Positions 11,439 through 23,745 of a stretch of 64,000 nucleotides of DNA are shown piece after piece; positions within the stretch are counted from its first letter, which is position 1; the number at the start of each line of letters is the position of its first letter. The translations under genes were made by a program, and so were the position numbers. Under the pieces are notes generated by a model. That model saw nothing but the letters and a program-made list of their open reading frames with translations. It made no database searches and was not told the origin of the DNA. The DNA is from Hordeum vulgare subsp. vulgare (taxonomy: Eukaryota; Streptophyta; Magnoliopsida; Poales; Poaceae): contig NC_058520.1 of the NCBI RefSeq assembly GCF_904849725.1, positions 322,411,186 through 322,475,185 on the forward strand. Direction: 5' to 3'.

Positions 11439-12410
11439 GTATCCATGACGAAGTCAGGGTTTGTCCTACCCTCCCGAGGCAACATGGTCCATAAATAAAC
11501 TAAGGGATATGAAGGCCTCCTTTTTATAGAGAACTAGAACAAAGCATTAGCACATAGTGAATACATGAAATCCTCAAACTATGGTAATAATCACGAGAAG
11601 GAATCCCAGTTATTTTAACCTTGGGTATGTGGATCATGACACATAATAGGTGCATATAAATTGCAAGATAGGATCCAAAGCACTCTCATATTCATGGAAA
11701 CATAAAAAGGTTCATATCTGAAATCATGGCACTCGGGCCTTAGTGACAAGCATTAAGCATAGCAAAGTCATAGCAACATCAATATGGGAACTTAGTGGAT
11801 ACTAGGGATCAAGCCCTATCAAATTAACTTGATTACATGACAAATCTCATCCAATCCTATCACCCTACAACAAGGATACAAAGGAATTAATCACTCCCGG
11901 TCGTGAGCATCATGATGGTGTTGATAGAGAAGGGTTGGTGATGACGAGGTGATGAATTCCCCTCTCCGGAGCACCAAACAGACTCCAGATAAGCCCTCAC
12001 AAGGATAAAGAGGAGTCGGCGCCGGCTAAGTCTCATAAAATGCGATGTAATCTTCTCTTCTATTTTTTCTAGGGGAATAGGAATTTATAGAATTGGAATT
12101 AGGGTCCACGGGGCCACGAGGTGGCCCCAAGCCATCAAGGCGTGCCGACATGGGTGGTCACGCCCTGTTAGTTTGGGAGCAACTGGTGGCCCCCTTTGGT
12201 GGATCTTCGCTTCCATAATTTTTATTGTAGAAAAGTTCTCTACAAGTTTCATCCCATTTAGAGAACTTCTATTTGTGCACAAAAAAAACACCATGATAGT
12301 TTTGGTGAAAACAACGTCAATCCGGATCAGTTTCATTCAAATCATGTAAATTAGAGTCCAAAACAAGATCAACTGTTTTTGGAAAAATAGATACATTGGA
12401 GACGTACCAA
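11439..12410 (-). mobile_element. Element C 3' LTR, partial (U1)
   Basis: It resembles the right-hand two thirds of the S LTR: GAACAAAGCATTA, ATCCTCAAACTA, CATGGCACTCGGGCC, CCCCTCTCCGGAG and TTCATTCAAATCATG occur in the same order. It ends GAGACGTACCA where S ends GAGACGTATCA. The left part (TGATAACCCCCAAG and about 500 bases) is missing. The paralogues at 39529-40500 and 58855-59826 have the same truncation, so it predates the duplication. Confidence 0.75.
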
Positions 12411-14500
12411 CTCACCTAAACTTAACTCATTGCTTGTTCTCCAGCATTTCAGTTGACAAACTCAAACTGGGAAAGAAAACTTTTACAAACTCTTTTGTGC
12501 TTGTTGATATATATATGTTTAGCTAGCGTTTATGTTATCAACATAGATCATAAATAACCGTATCAATGATAACACTTAAAAACATATTTACTCATTTCAA
12601 TAACATAACCAACTACCAAGCAATAATAAAATATCTCACATGCCAACTATTTCTCAAAACAATCGTGATATAATATGATGATATGCATGACATCTCGCTA
12701 GCACTTTCTCACACCGCAAAACATAAATGCAGAGCACCTATGAGATTCAAGCAATGACTGAATATAGTAATTAAGAGTAGAAAAGATCCAATCATGATCA
12801 CATACAACATTAACTAGACTCAATGCATAAGAAGGACAGTAGTTCTCTCAGGTTTGGTGCTTTGGTGAGAAGATGATGTCTCAATAAAAGAAAATAACAT
12901 GATAGTAAATAACATACAAGTAAATAGAAAGGCCCTTTGCAGAGGGAACCACTGATTCACACAAGTGCCTGAGCTCATGGTTTAAGACTCGGATGAAATT
13001 GTAATTTTTAGTGCTGTATTTTTCCTCTCAATGTGACAACATAGATTTCAATATCTTCCATGTTGAACATATTATTGGCAGTTCCCACGTGGAAATATAA
13101 AGTTTACTCACATCCACCATATATACACAAGCCATGTCTCACCGAATCCTCGAGTGCCCTCCAACATTTCAACTATCTCGGGAGTTTTTTTCAACTTATT
13201 GTTAATTATACAGGATTGGGCATCCTTTTTACCATCCTCTCTCATGCATTGACATGCGAAGACATGCCCATCTTGAGAATAACCCGCTTATAATGAAAGA
13301 TACTGACCAGTACGTCGCTCCATCAGCGGTACGGGCACACAAAACATATGTTTATTTGAATGTTTAGAGGTGGAACGTGCAAATTTACTTGGAGTGGTAG
13401 GGTAACACCGCATATAGGTACGTATGGTGGACTCATTTGGCACAAGTTGGGTTCACGAGTTTGGATGCACAAGCAACATTCCCGCTTAGTACATGTGAAG
13501 GCTAGCAATAGATTGAGACACAACCAACTAGAGAGCAAAAACGGTCATAATCATGCATTGAGAAAACTTATCATTGAACACTAGCATGAGTAGTATATGA
13601 ACACTGTGAATTAAAATATCATGAAGGCTACATTGATTTTGAATCAATTACATGTTTGCACATGGGCCAAGTCAAGCAGCTCAAATTATTCAGAGGAGGA
13701 TACCATACTAACATACTACATCATAGCTATTTTAATGCATGTGGTCACATAAGATAAATCATTATCTACTCCTAGCTATTTAAGCATTGCATGAGCAACT
13801 ATAACCTAATTGTCATCACAAACATGTTTACTCATAATATGCTGAATCAAGATCGAACAAGCTAAACATATTTACAAAAACGGAAAGCAAGAAGAGTTCA
13901 TACGAGCTTAATTTATCATGATCACTTCATCAAATGTTGTCATTATTGCCTTTCACTTGTATGACCGAATGATGTGAAAATAATAATAGTGCAAGTGTTT
14001 AATGGACTAAGATGGAATCTGCGAGACAGTTTATACAAAGAAGAAGTCAAGGTAAAATTGACTCATCGTTAGATCACCAACAATGCATGTGAGAGCCACT
14101 CAACATTTGCATCGTGGTCTTGTCCTTTCAATGACTCAACAAAAGGAAATCAATTCAAAGAAATATAGTGAAATATTTTTTGAGTTTTTAGTTTTTTGTT
14201 AAGAAAGCAATTAAACGAAAGATAAACCAAAAGAGAGAAAAACTATTAACATGGGAAAGCTCCCAACAAGCAAAAGAAGAAATGAGAAATATTTTTTGGA
14301 TTTTTTTAGTACTAAAAACTAACTGAACAAGAAAGATGAACCAAAAAGAAGCGAGAAATATTTCTGGATTTTCAAAGTTTATCAAACATACAAAAGAAAA
14401 GCGGGAAATAAAACTAAACATGGATATACAATGAAAGAGGTTGAACACCGACAGTTGATATAAATATGTGAACATGAATGTAATCTCAGTGAGAAATACA
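12411..14500 (-). mobile_element. Element C internal domain, non-coding 3' portion (U1)
   Basis: The ~2.1-kb AT-rich sequence between the LTR and the ORF shares blocks with S (46712-48514), for example the block around GGCCCTTTGCAGAGGGAA near 12931. No protein is recognisable. The segment 13640-13912 is absent from U2 and U3. On the minus strand the sequence next to the LTR no longer reads as a clean polypurine tract. Confidence 0.7.
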
Positions 14501-14518
14501 TACTCCCCCAAGCTTGGG
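14501..14518 (-). other. Internal polypurine-tract-like motif of C (U1)
   Basis: The minus strand reads CAAGCTTGGGGGAGTA, the same motif that sits at the true 3' LTR border of S (46712). Here it lies ~2.1 kb from the LTR, just behind the ORF. Confidence 0.6.
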
Positions 14519-14607
14519 CTTTTGGCATAGCGCGGTGATCACCACTAGTAGTAGCCATTGGGTCGAAGAGGGAAGTAGTTGGGCTGAGGCACTCGAGCAT
14601 CCCAAGC

Positions 14608-15510
14608 CTAGGCATGGGCTTCCACCGTAGCCAACTCATTTTGGTAAGAGAGTATATCTGATGGCATGATGAAATATCCGTCCTCGGCATGATAGTTAAA
14701 CAGAGAAGGAGCATGCAACAAAATAACATCAGGAGTCTTCTCGCTATATACCACGTCGTAGCGATAGTGGCGCGGAGGCTCAGGTTCATCGATAAAGTGG
14801 TATTCTATCATAGACTAGTGATCTAGATAAACCTTAGGTAGCAAGTTATCAGTAGGGAGTATATTGATATTGAAGTGTTTTGCTGAGCGAGTGGCATAAA
14901 TACTACCATGGACCATTCCCCTGATCCGATTATCTTGCAAGCGACATGGAACAATTGCGTCTAACTTGTACGTGTTTCCATTAATAATGCACGTTGCAAG
15001 ATAGCAAGGGTAGGGGCACACAGACCGCCACATTTCTCCATAGTCTTTAAATATTTTCCTATAAATAGTGCAAAGTAGTGCACAGTAGGAAAATGCAAAA
15101 TTATGGCTCTAGTGGTCGACACGTCCCTACGTTCTCCCATAGTTAAAGTAAGAAGGAAGTCCTCGAACTCTTCCGACTTTGGCTCACTTAATTTCCTGCC
15201 ATAGGGAATCATGCATATTTGGAAGTGAATGGTATCTCATAATGTTCAGCATATTAATCAAAGCGTACCATGGGGATATCAAGCCTATGTAGGTAATAGA
15301 ATATTTGCACAAACAAATTCACGAGGAGATAGTATTGATCACACACATTTGTAAAGAAGTTTGTCAGACGGCATTTGCAATGAATTGCATGAACTCTTGG
15401 TAGAAACCCGCTTCGTTGATGAAGGTGGTATGTGGCCATTCGCACGGCCGAACGTCCATGTCATGAAAGATGTTGATATCCCGATCTTGGGCACTCCCAA
15501 CGATTCCCAT
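14608..15510 (-). pseudogene. ATHILA-ORF1-type retroelement protein, degraded (U1)
   Basis: An ATG at 15510 (MGIVGSAQDRDINIFHDMDV) opens a readable protein broken by frameshifts near 15370 and 15030 and by an in-frame TAG near 14815. Conserved stretches are QYYLLVNLFVQIFYY, FPTVHYFALFIGKYL, APTLAILQRALL and IYATRSAKHFNI. These recall the plant retroelement ORF annotated as ATHILA ORF-1 or putative plant transposon protein. The ORF lies between a spliced-looking leader (intron 15533-15787) and the PPT-like motif, as in S. The function of this protein is not established in the family. The family name is from memory of its pattern and is moderately sure. Confidence 0.65.
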
Positions 15511-15532
15511 GGAACTCCGACTTGAAGAACCT

Positions 15533-15787
15533 CTGCAAAAGATGTTTATTTTCCTAAGAACAAATTTCTGAAATTTTTGGACCACAAAATTATGTCAACA
15601 AAACTTTGTAAAATTTATAGCAACTACTCATATAAATGCCTGGAGGACATATCAAGCATTCAAACTACTTCGAACTCAAAGAATTCAACATGCAAACTCA
15701 TTTTTAGTAGCACCAACAGTACAAAAATATGAAAAATTATAGATCACTAAAACTAAAACTAATCAGGGCAACGAAGGAGTCACATAC
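15533..15787 (-). other. Candidate intron upstream of C ORF (U1)
   Basis: On the minus strand CCCTTG/GTATGTGA (donor at 15787) and CATCTTTTGCAG/AG (acceptor ending 15533) bound 255 bases of AT-rich sequence, followed 22 bases later by the ORF start. The same pair is present in U2 and U3, and an analogous pair lies in the S element. Confidence 0.5.
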
Positions 15788-15883
15788 CAAGGGGCAATCA
15801 CTCAAGACAGTTTCAGAAATGGAGCTCCGAACAAAGAGATAGAAAATCTCAGGTTTGGGAGCAAGAACATGAGGGAGAGAGCG
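15788..15883 (-). mobile_element. C leader sequence truncated at junction (U1)
   Basis: This is the exon-like leader upstream of the C intron. At about 15883 it jumps into H LTR sequence (GTCGGAAGCGTCC). In U2 the leader continues to ~43826, so ~1.3 kb was deleted here, with a few bases of shared sequence (GAGAGAGC) at the break. Confidence 0.6.
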
Positions 15884-15976
15884 TCGGAAGCGTCCTAGCT
15901 CGCAGGAACGTCACCAAAGTACTCTTCACCATTTCCTGTTCTCTCATACCTATTCAATGAAATAACCAGTGGCAAG
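15884..15976 (-). mobile_element. H element 3' LTR, piece left of the S insertion (U2)
   Basis: It matches 11020-11106 and 45226-45316. The piece ends in the target site GCAAG (15972-15976), and LTR sequence resumes at 17377 after the S solo LTR. The outermost ~270 bases of the LTR are deleted. Confidence 0.75.
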
Positions 15977-17371
15977 TGATAACCCCCAAGTGTAGGGGAT
16001 CGCAACAGTCTTCGCGGGTAAGTTAACCCAATTTATTGTTTCGACACAAGGGGAGGCAAAGAATATTTATAAGCTTTAACAGTTGAGTTGTCAATTCAAC
16101 CTCACCTGAAAGATACTCTCTTGGCAACCAAATATTAGTAGCAACGGTGATATGGAAGTGATGGTGGCAACGGAAATAATGGTGGCAAAGCAACTTAAGA
16201 AAAACAACGAAAGTAAAGCTACTTGTGACCAGCTGGATTAAAACACTGTAGGCTAAGGAGATAGATGGTTGGTCATGGATGAGAGATATCATGTATTTAA
16301 CTTGGGGCAAGGGTCATAGAAAAATAATGATCATCTAGGCATATATCAAACATTAGGCATGTATCCCGAGGTAGTCGTGCGTGCTTGCAATAAGAACTTG
16401 CGCAACATCTTTTGTCCTACCATCCCGCTATCAACGGGGCCAAAAGGAACTTATGGAGATTAAGGTGCTCCTGTCAAAGAGCAACGGAACAAAGCATTAA
16501 CAATCAATAGATACATGGAATCCTCAAACTACAACCCATCCCCTTTGGTGTCCCAAGCTGTCACCATTGGGATCGCCGGTTCCGGACTATAATAGGTGCA
16601 TACTACTCGTAGATAGGATCTAGAACACAAATATATTCATGAAAACATAAGGTATTCATATCTTAAATCATGGCACTCGGGCCCAAAGTGACAAGCATCA
16701 AGAGTAACAAGTAGTAGCAAAGATGATAAATACCATAGTAGATGACAGGCAACATGACCCCAACAATATGACGAACTATTACATCATCTAACTCATCCAA
16801 TCTCTCCCAACCCCTTCGCCTACAGCAGGGAATTACTCACACATGATGGGATAAGCAATGGAAGGATGATGGAGTGGCGATGGTGATGACGATGGCGATG
16901 ATTTCCCCTCTCCGGAGGCCAAAACAGCCACCAGATTAGCTTTCTCGAAGAAGAACAGAGGGTGGCGGCGGCTCCGCATCGAGAACTTGCAAAAGAACTT
17001 CTATTTTCGAATTTTGTCGTCACGGGTAAAAACAGGAGCCAAAGTAGGGCACCAGAGGGTTGGCCCCCGCCTAGGAGGCCTCCCAGCGCGGCCAGGGGGC
17101 AAGCCGCTCCAGCAGGTCGCCTGGGGGCCCTATGGCACCCCTCTGTCCCATCTTCTGGCCCATGGTTCCTCCTGGTGCATGGATTTTCTTTATTTTTTCT
17201 GGTAATTTTCCGGGACATGTAAATATCCATTTTCCTGCACACAAGAAAACCATACAGCCAGCTCTGTTGAAAACAGCGTCAGTCCAAGTTAGTTTAATTC
17301 AAATCATGCAATAGTGAGGCCAAAACAATAGCAAAAGTGTTTGGAAAAGTCGATACGTTTGAGACGTATCA
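15977..17371 (-). mobile_element. Solo LTR of Athila-like element S (U2)
   Basis: It starts TGATAACCCCCAAG and ends GAGACGTATCA, 1,395 bases, flanked on both sides by the 5-bp duplication GCAAG (15972-15976 and 17372-17376). The surrounding H LTR reads continuously when it is removed. Orientation is minus, judged from the full S element at 45317-54153. That full copy occupies the same site in the U3 paralogue, so this one lost its internal domain by LTR recombination. The ORFs inside, including the 140-codon ORF at 16820-17242, show no retroviral domain. Confidence 0.92.
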
Positions 17372-18611
17372 GCAAGCCAATGAGTACTTTGAATGTTCTT
17401 GCAAACAACCCATGATGTGGATGATGCAGTTGGTACGATAATAAAGTGGTATGCTGCATTTGCGGAAAGCAAGCTTTGAATGCAAACAAACATGATCATA
17501 GACGGGTATGGATATGCATCATAAGCTAGATGGTATTCAGAAGAACAGGTTACAGATAACAACATATCTGTTGAGGGTTTAACACTTCGGGTTCACCCGA
17601 TATGCCAATTCACCAAACTTGGTCATATCAACTCTTTCACGTAACTCCTTGAACACACACACACTTGGTTTATGCGGAAACTTCCGTGTCATCCACGAAT
17701 CGCGGTATATAACATAACCGAGGTAAGTACCCGATCAATGTCTATCCCCTGACGATACTAGCCAAAGAGGTCCACTCGATTGGTACCCAACACACATGAT
17801 GTACGTCTTACGAGCACCGAGTCTGGTCAGTATCATCCATGCAGGGACCAACTGTGTGCCGGAACATGTAAAAACGGCATAGTCGTCCTACCTGGCATGA
17901 CCCCGTCACGAGATTGACCACACATCACTCCCGCACACTAGTAATGTGGCTCTTTGCTAGCACCGACCAGAGTAACCAACAAAGCCCCGTACCATAAAGG
18001 GGTAACGTGGTCGCACATGTAAGGTTGCATATGTCGACACATCATAAATCTAATCCTGTTTCCAAAACCACTCACACCAAAATACCCGGTGCACCTCTTG
18101 TTCACAGGTGGCGACCTAACTCATCATCACCCTCGGGCATTAGTGGCATCCGACGGGGTTTTCATAAACCTTTGATATTTACCATCATCATGCTCATGCT
18201 TCTACTATGCTTAGCTCTCATTGTCAACATGATATTAGCGTGACCCTCATAGGTGGTATGATCATGCTCAAATGCAAGTGCTCCGGAGGAGCCATCGGAA
18301 ACATCATATCGTTGATTTACCGAATACTCATGATCATATTTAACGGGAAATATTGCTCTACTAACATGCAATATAATATTTGCTCAAACATGGTCAAAGG
18401 GCTGCTTGCCTTTGCTCACATAAGTCCTCGGGGTCTTCGAGGTCTTCCGATCCAACTCTGAGTACTCCATCAACTATGTTCGGAAACAATCACCGTAAGT
18501 CAACGGTAAGAAGAAGTAAACTTGCTATATAAATGGAATTTTTATTTTTCTTGGACCTCTCTAGTCATATGAAAAATAGCTAAAGTTTGCCATAGGAGGT
18601 CTGGATCATCC
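17372..18611 (-). mobile_element. H element 3' LTR, middle part (U2)
   Basis: This is the minus-strand continuation of the H LTR after the TSD copy 17372-17376. It is homologous in reverse to H' LTR 31680-32830, including an AC repeat near 17653 that corresponds to the GT repeat at 32575. No coding content. Confidence 0.75.
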
Positions 18612-19568
18612 AAGAATTTTAAATGGGAGAAAGAAGGAATAGGTGATCTTAAAGGAAGTCTACATAAATTATCATGATAAAAATGAGTGCAGGCACTTAT
18701 TCAACAGAGCATAATTTTAGAATTATTTAGGAAGTTGTTTCACTGGATTTGGACTTGATATGAATATGCTAGGGATTTTCCAATACTAGATAAATAGCAA
18801 AAGGGAGCTATTTATTTATTGCAACAGAAATATGTCATACAAAAATGTTGACCAATGCTTTAAAATTAGGGCATGCTATTAGAGGACTCTGGAATTTGGA
18901 GTCACTTCATTTGGAGTTGATTTGAACGCTATATGAATTTTGAAAGGTGAGGCTAGGAGTATTCAGATCTGTATTCGAATAATGATACAACAGAAAAGTT
19001 GTTTGGAAAAATGTGCAAAGCACATCCTTGGATAGCCCTTCAATTTAGGAACCTGCAAGATTTCCTATCATCAAATTTGGAGTTATAAATAATTATTATA
19101 GATTAACTAGTGTCTCTGAAAAAACAAGACGAGGGAAATAATCTACCTAAACGGGTCAGACTGACTAAGAAACCCAACACATGAGCGCAATATAGAGATT
19201 AGGCCGGCCAGACTACTCAGCAATGCGGGCAGGCCGGCCACGTCGAAGGCGCATTCAATGCGCCTCCAACCGGGGGAGACTGTCTTCGGCCTGGGGCGCG
19301 GCCACTTGACGCCTCGGCCCGACGTTGGCTCGCTGACAAGGGGCCGCGCGTGCAGGAGTCGTATTTCTCCTTCGCTCGGACATAGAGGGAGGATGGGAGG
19401 GAGGAGCTGACCGACACCGGCGCTTCCTCCAGCGGCACTGGCCAGCCCCCGTTGGTGCTCCACCCATTGGCGAGCTCGGGGCATCCTGCCGCACCGCATC
19501 GCTGCCCCAGGAGCCTCGGGAGGTCGAGGGCCTCCGTGTTGCTGGCCGCGGCGGAAAGCGATGATGGT
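18612..19568 (-). mobile_element. H element 3' LTR, part left of the G insertion (U2)
   Basis: Paralogue of 252-1213, ending in the same target site ATGGT (19564-19568) directly before the G 5' LTR. The GC-rich ORFs at 19143-19574 are shadows of this LTR. Confidence 0.75.
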
Positions 19569-20255
19569 TCTCACATCCCTAGATTCCCATTGAAATCTAG
19601 CAGGATTGTGCTCATGTTTATTATTGCATTAAAAGTGAAAATATAAATCCAAGAGAAAAACCCTAGCAACTTCATATTCAACCCAATTCAAAACTTGTGA
19701 CAAATCACTGAACCCAAAATGGTCTTCATAAAAGTCCATCATTTTTGATAAATATTGGAAATAACAATTCAGGGTTGAAACTTAATTTACAAAACATTTG
19801 GCTTTTGATTTAAATATTAAAAGCTATTGAAATCACTCAAATATATGATTTCAAATATTTCAGAGTTTCATAAAATGTTGAATCTTTCATATGGGGTTGG
19901 AAATATTCCAAATAACACCCCAGAGCTTATTCACTATTTTAGAAATAGTTTGGAGCCAAAAACAAAATCAAACATGTGTCAGAAATGTTTAACAGAAATA
20001 GAAAAGAACGAAAAATGAAAAAATGCTATCTAGCGCTTACCTTGGCCCACCCCATATCCCTCGCTGTCGTCTTCTTCGCGCCACTAAGCAACACGAGGTG
20101 GCTGCCACTCCCTCCGGCACGGCCACGCACCTGAGTGCCCGCCTGACCTCCCCGTCGCGCTGGCCGCGAAGGGATAAGGCCCCGCGACCCATTCCAGCTC
20201 TCTCCCTCTCCCCGTTCGCTCCCTTGTGTCTCTCCTCTCCGCCGTCATTGGAGCC

Positions 20256-20273
20256 GAGCTCGAGCTCGAGCTC
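20256..20273. repeat. GAGCTC hexamer tandem repeat in G 5' LTR (3 units)
   Basis: Same position in the LTR as 1835-1852. Confidence 0.75.
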
Positions 20274-22889
20274 GCCGTCATATACGGCCACTGCAAGCTC
20301 CCGCGAGCATGCCGTTCGCTCCGCCTCGTCTAACACATCGTCCCCGCCAAAGGGAAAGAGGCCCCGAGCCCTGCATCGCCTCCATCACCGTCGTCTTCCA
20401 CCTTCGGCCGCCGGCAAGTCGTCGTCGATCCATCGGATCCAGCGCCTCCCCGAGCAGCCTTAGCCTTCCATCGACACCGCAGTGAGCTCCTGACAGTTTC
20501 CCCCCAATTTCCCCTCTCTTTCCTGCACCCTAGCACCGAAGTCATCGGGCACGAGCTCCGGTAGCCGCCACAGCTCGTTGCCGTTGCCCTCGGGCCACCC
20601 TCAGCCCCTCCCGATGCTTCTGTTAGATGGGGTCGAGCCTGGGCTTCATCCCAGTGCTCTCAGATCCCGAATCCGAGGCGTGTAGAGCGATCCAGAGCAT
20701 CTCCAGTGAACCCTCCACCGTGGCTAATGTCGCTGGCGACCACCCTTCGGTGGGGGTCGACGTGGATAGTTCATTAGAGCTTAATCCACCCCCTAGGGCC
20801 ACTAACAATGGGCCCTACTGGTCAGGTTTGACATGACCAGCCCCTGTTGACCCTGATGACGTCAGTCTGGCGCAATAAATCAATTCTGTGATTAAATTAA
20901 TTCCAGAAAATGCTGAAATGTTCGAAATTCATAGAAAATTAAATATAACTACAAATTTGACAAGTAATATATGGAAATTGATCAGAAAAATTCAATGAAT
21001 ACAATGGTTCTATTTTCATGCATGACAAACAAAGTTATAAAACAACATCAGGTCAAATCAATTAAATGAATTTGATAAATACATTACTTTAATTAATATT
21101 TGAATTTTGAATTCAAATCAGATTCATACTAAGATTTGATAGCCACACTAGCTCATGCTACATTTCATTTCATGCCATGCTCATGCATCATATTGTTGCA
21201 TATGATTGTTATTGATTGTCGTTATTGTTTCGATAGGCTCTACCCTTCCGGATACGTCGGAATATCCGACTGACGGATTTAATCCCTCTGGTGAACAACA
21301 AGGCAAGCAACCTTTTGATCATCCCGATATAATCCCATGTTCGTGCTCCTGCTCCCACTTATTGCATTAGGACAAAATATTTCAAATGTTTTTCTTCGGT
21401 AGCTGATCCTATTCCTTTGCATGACCTATCATTGTCACACTAAATAGCCAAACCTTGCAACCTAGCATACCTGGTAGTTGCTTGAGCTATGATGTGTTTT
21501 ATCCTGCTATGCTTGATAATCCTAGAGTTGTGTCAGGTCTGTTTCATCTGGGTGATGAACTGGAATAGTTGAATGTGTTCTAGTGACAAAGAATATGTGT
21601 GGAACCTGATTTGGTAAAGGTACCGATGAAAGACTATGTAGGAGTACATGGTGGGTTGTTCCATTGGAACCGTCCTTAGGAACTGAGTTCCGTGTATGTA
21701 ATCCAAGACTAGTTATTACCACATGCTGGGCCCTGAAATATGACCCTTCTTGACTTATTAATCGCCTAGTACTTGGTCGGGAGTTGCAAGTAGTTTCTGG
21801 TGTTTATAGTCATGGTGGAGGCCATGCATAGTGCTGACCTTTGAGGTGGGCTATGATGCGGTAGGCAGTGGCACGGTGTACCAAGTGGCGCCCGGATGGT
21901 GGTCTTGGGAACCCTGCACACATCATTTGGGGCCATGGCGGAAACCTCGGCCTGACTTCTGTACGGGTTCACTCTCAAATAGGCGATAAACCCAGACTAG
22001 GTATTAGCATGGTTAACGGTCGTGGCCGACTCCCTCGTTGGGCTTCCGTTTGATGGTTGCCGAGGTGCATGACGTGCACATGGCGATAAGTGGCAAGGGC
22101 GTGTGTGAAGAAGTACACCCCTGTAGGGTTATGATCTATTCGAATAGCCGCGTCCAGGGATATGGACTACTTGGAAACATATGTTGTTCATAGACAAATT
22201 TAATGGTTACTCATAAAAGTATCAAGATAAGTGTGAGTATCATGTATGGAATTTTCGTAGGGAGACGGAAAGGAATCCATGATAGTTTATTCTTGTGGTG
22301 GTAGTGTACTCGTGTATGACTTATCATAGTTGTTAAACTATTTGAAATTGTATTATAGTCTAGCCAAGAGTCAAAGTTGGATTGCTGCATGAAACACCAC
22401 AACACACTTTGTTGATACTTGTGCATGAGTAGATAGATCTATTCTAAAGTCGTGCTGAGTACTTTTGTACTCATGTTTGCTTAATAAATGTTGTAGAGGA
22501 TAACCACGAGCCAACAGGTGGGTTCTATCTAAACCTCGATGATGACGAGTAGCTGGTGTCCTAGCTACGACCTGGCCCCTTTCAGAAGGATCTGTAGATA
22601 GTCAGGCTTATGCATTTTCCTTTCAACTATCTGTACTCAGATAGCTTTAATGCTTTCGCTTGGTTTGTATGGCTCTGCTTGTATGACTTGAGTGTCGGGT
22701 CGTGTGACCCCTGCCTGTATGAACATATTATGCAGGACTCTTCTGAGTCTTCTAAATAAATTTTGTGATGTTGTATGGTTATGTTGTGATGCCATTGTTG
22801 TATCTATGCATATCGAGTATGTCATGCATACGTGTGATGCACTATGATATGTATGGGATTCGACACCTAGTCGTATGCCCTTATTAGCT

Positions 22890-22901
22890 CTCTATATAGA
22901 G
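22890..22901 (+). promoter_or_regulatory. TATA-like palindrome in G LTR
   Basis: CTCTATATAGAG lies ~420 bases before the LTR end, a plausible U3/R border distance. The U1 copy reads CTCTATACAGAG. No start-site evidence. Confidence 0.25.
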
Positions 22902-23328
22902 AAATGCCCCTTTGTGTTTCCACCGAGCCTTGGTAGTTCGTTACTGCCCCGGACACATTGGTTGACCGACATGTATCCTTCTTAGTTGCTATGTATGTCC
23001 CTACGGGGAAATGTCACGCGATGTAATGGAGTCCTTGTAGCTTGCTACGACTCGTCTACACTCGCTGATGACCGACACCTGCTTTGCTGGGTTATGTATG
23101 CATGTCTCTGTACACTTGAGCCACTTGAGTTTATGACTAGTTATGTCGACCCGGGTTCTTTGACATTGGAATGATAGCGAGACAAATATATACATGAGTC
23201 AAAAGGCGCAAACGGTCCCGGCTAAGGTAAGGTGGCAGCCGTTGGGTTAACCATGCGTGAGACCGCAAAGGGATGCAATGTGTTACACGCGGGATTCCTA
23301 TGGCTTAGGATCAGGGTCCCCACAGCGT

Positions 23329-23340
23329 TGGTATCAGAGC
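23329..23340 (+). other. Primer binding site of G (initiator tRNA-Met type)
   Basis: TGGTATCAGAGC lies four bases after the LTR terminus CACA, as expected for priming by plant initiator tRNA-Met. Confidence 0.9.
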
Positions 23341-23745
23341 CTGACTGACTGTAGGATTACCAAGCCAAACTGGTCGAAGTTGAGTCTAGAATTGCTTTAG
23401 TTATATATAAGGGAATTGCTTGTGGAAGGGAACGTATGTTTCTTGCTTCTCTTCTGAAGTCATTCTATTATGGTCATCCTCGTCTTTTCTACGGGGATTA
23501 AGAACTAGGTTACTTATCTATCTCTCAGGATCGCGTGTTACTATTTGGTAGATTTTAGGAAAACGGTTCGAGAGTTAATCTGAGTTTCTTTGTTCCAAGG
23601 AAAAGAAAATAAGTTTTGATGACCATGGAATTGAACTTGATAGTTGAGTGGTTATGCTATCCTAGTTTTTGAGCATTTACAACCGTTATGCTGCCCAATT
23701 TTATCTCCAGAGCTCTAATTCCTTTTGCATTACTCTCTATTTCAG

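Larger units (their letters stand above)
19569..23324 (+). mobile_element. G element 5' LTR (U2)
   Basis: It is bounded by TCTCACATCCC (mutated TG) and GGTCCCCACA, followed after four bases by a primer binding site. Length is 3,756 bases. It matches the U1 solo LTR and the truncated 3' LTR at 33370-34303. By eye roughly a dozen mismatches separate the 5' and 3' LTRs in the first ~200 bases, so the insertion is old. A GC-rich block lies at 20040-20860 and an AT-rich block at 20876-21200. CTCTATATAGAG (22890-22901) is a weak TATA-like candidate. The many short ORFs inside are not supported as genes. Confidence 0.9.

Noticed and set aside
14188..14511. Hydrophobic Phe-rich ORF (107 codons), also at 41951 and 61327
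   Set aside because: Encoded by the complement of an A-rich non-coding stretch (AAGAAA, GAAAAA runs); apparent membrane segments reflect base composition.
16820..17242. 140-codon minus-strand ORF
   Set aside because: Inside the S solo LTR; the other S LTRs do not keep the frame; no motif.
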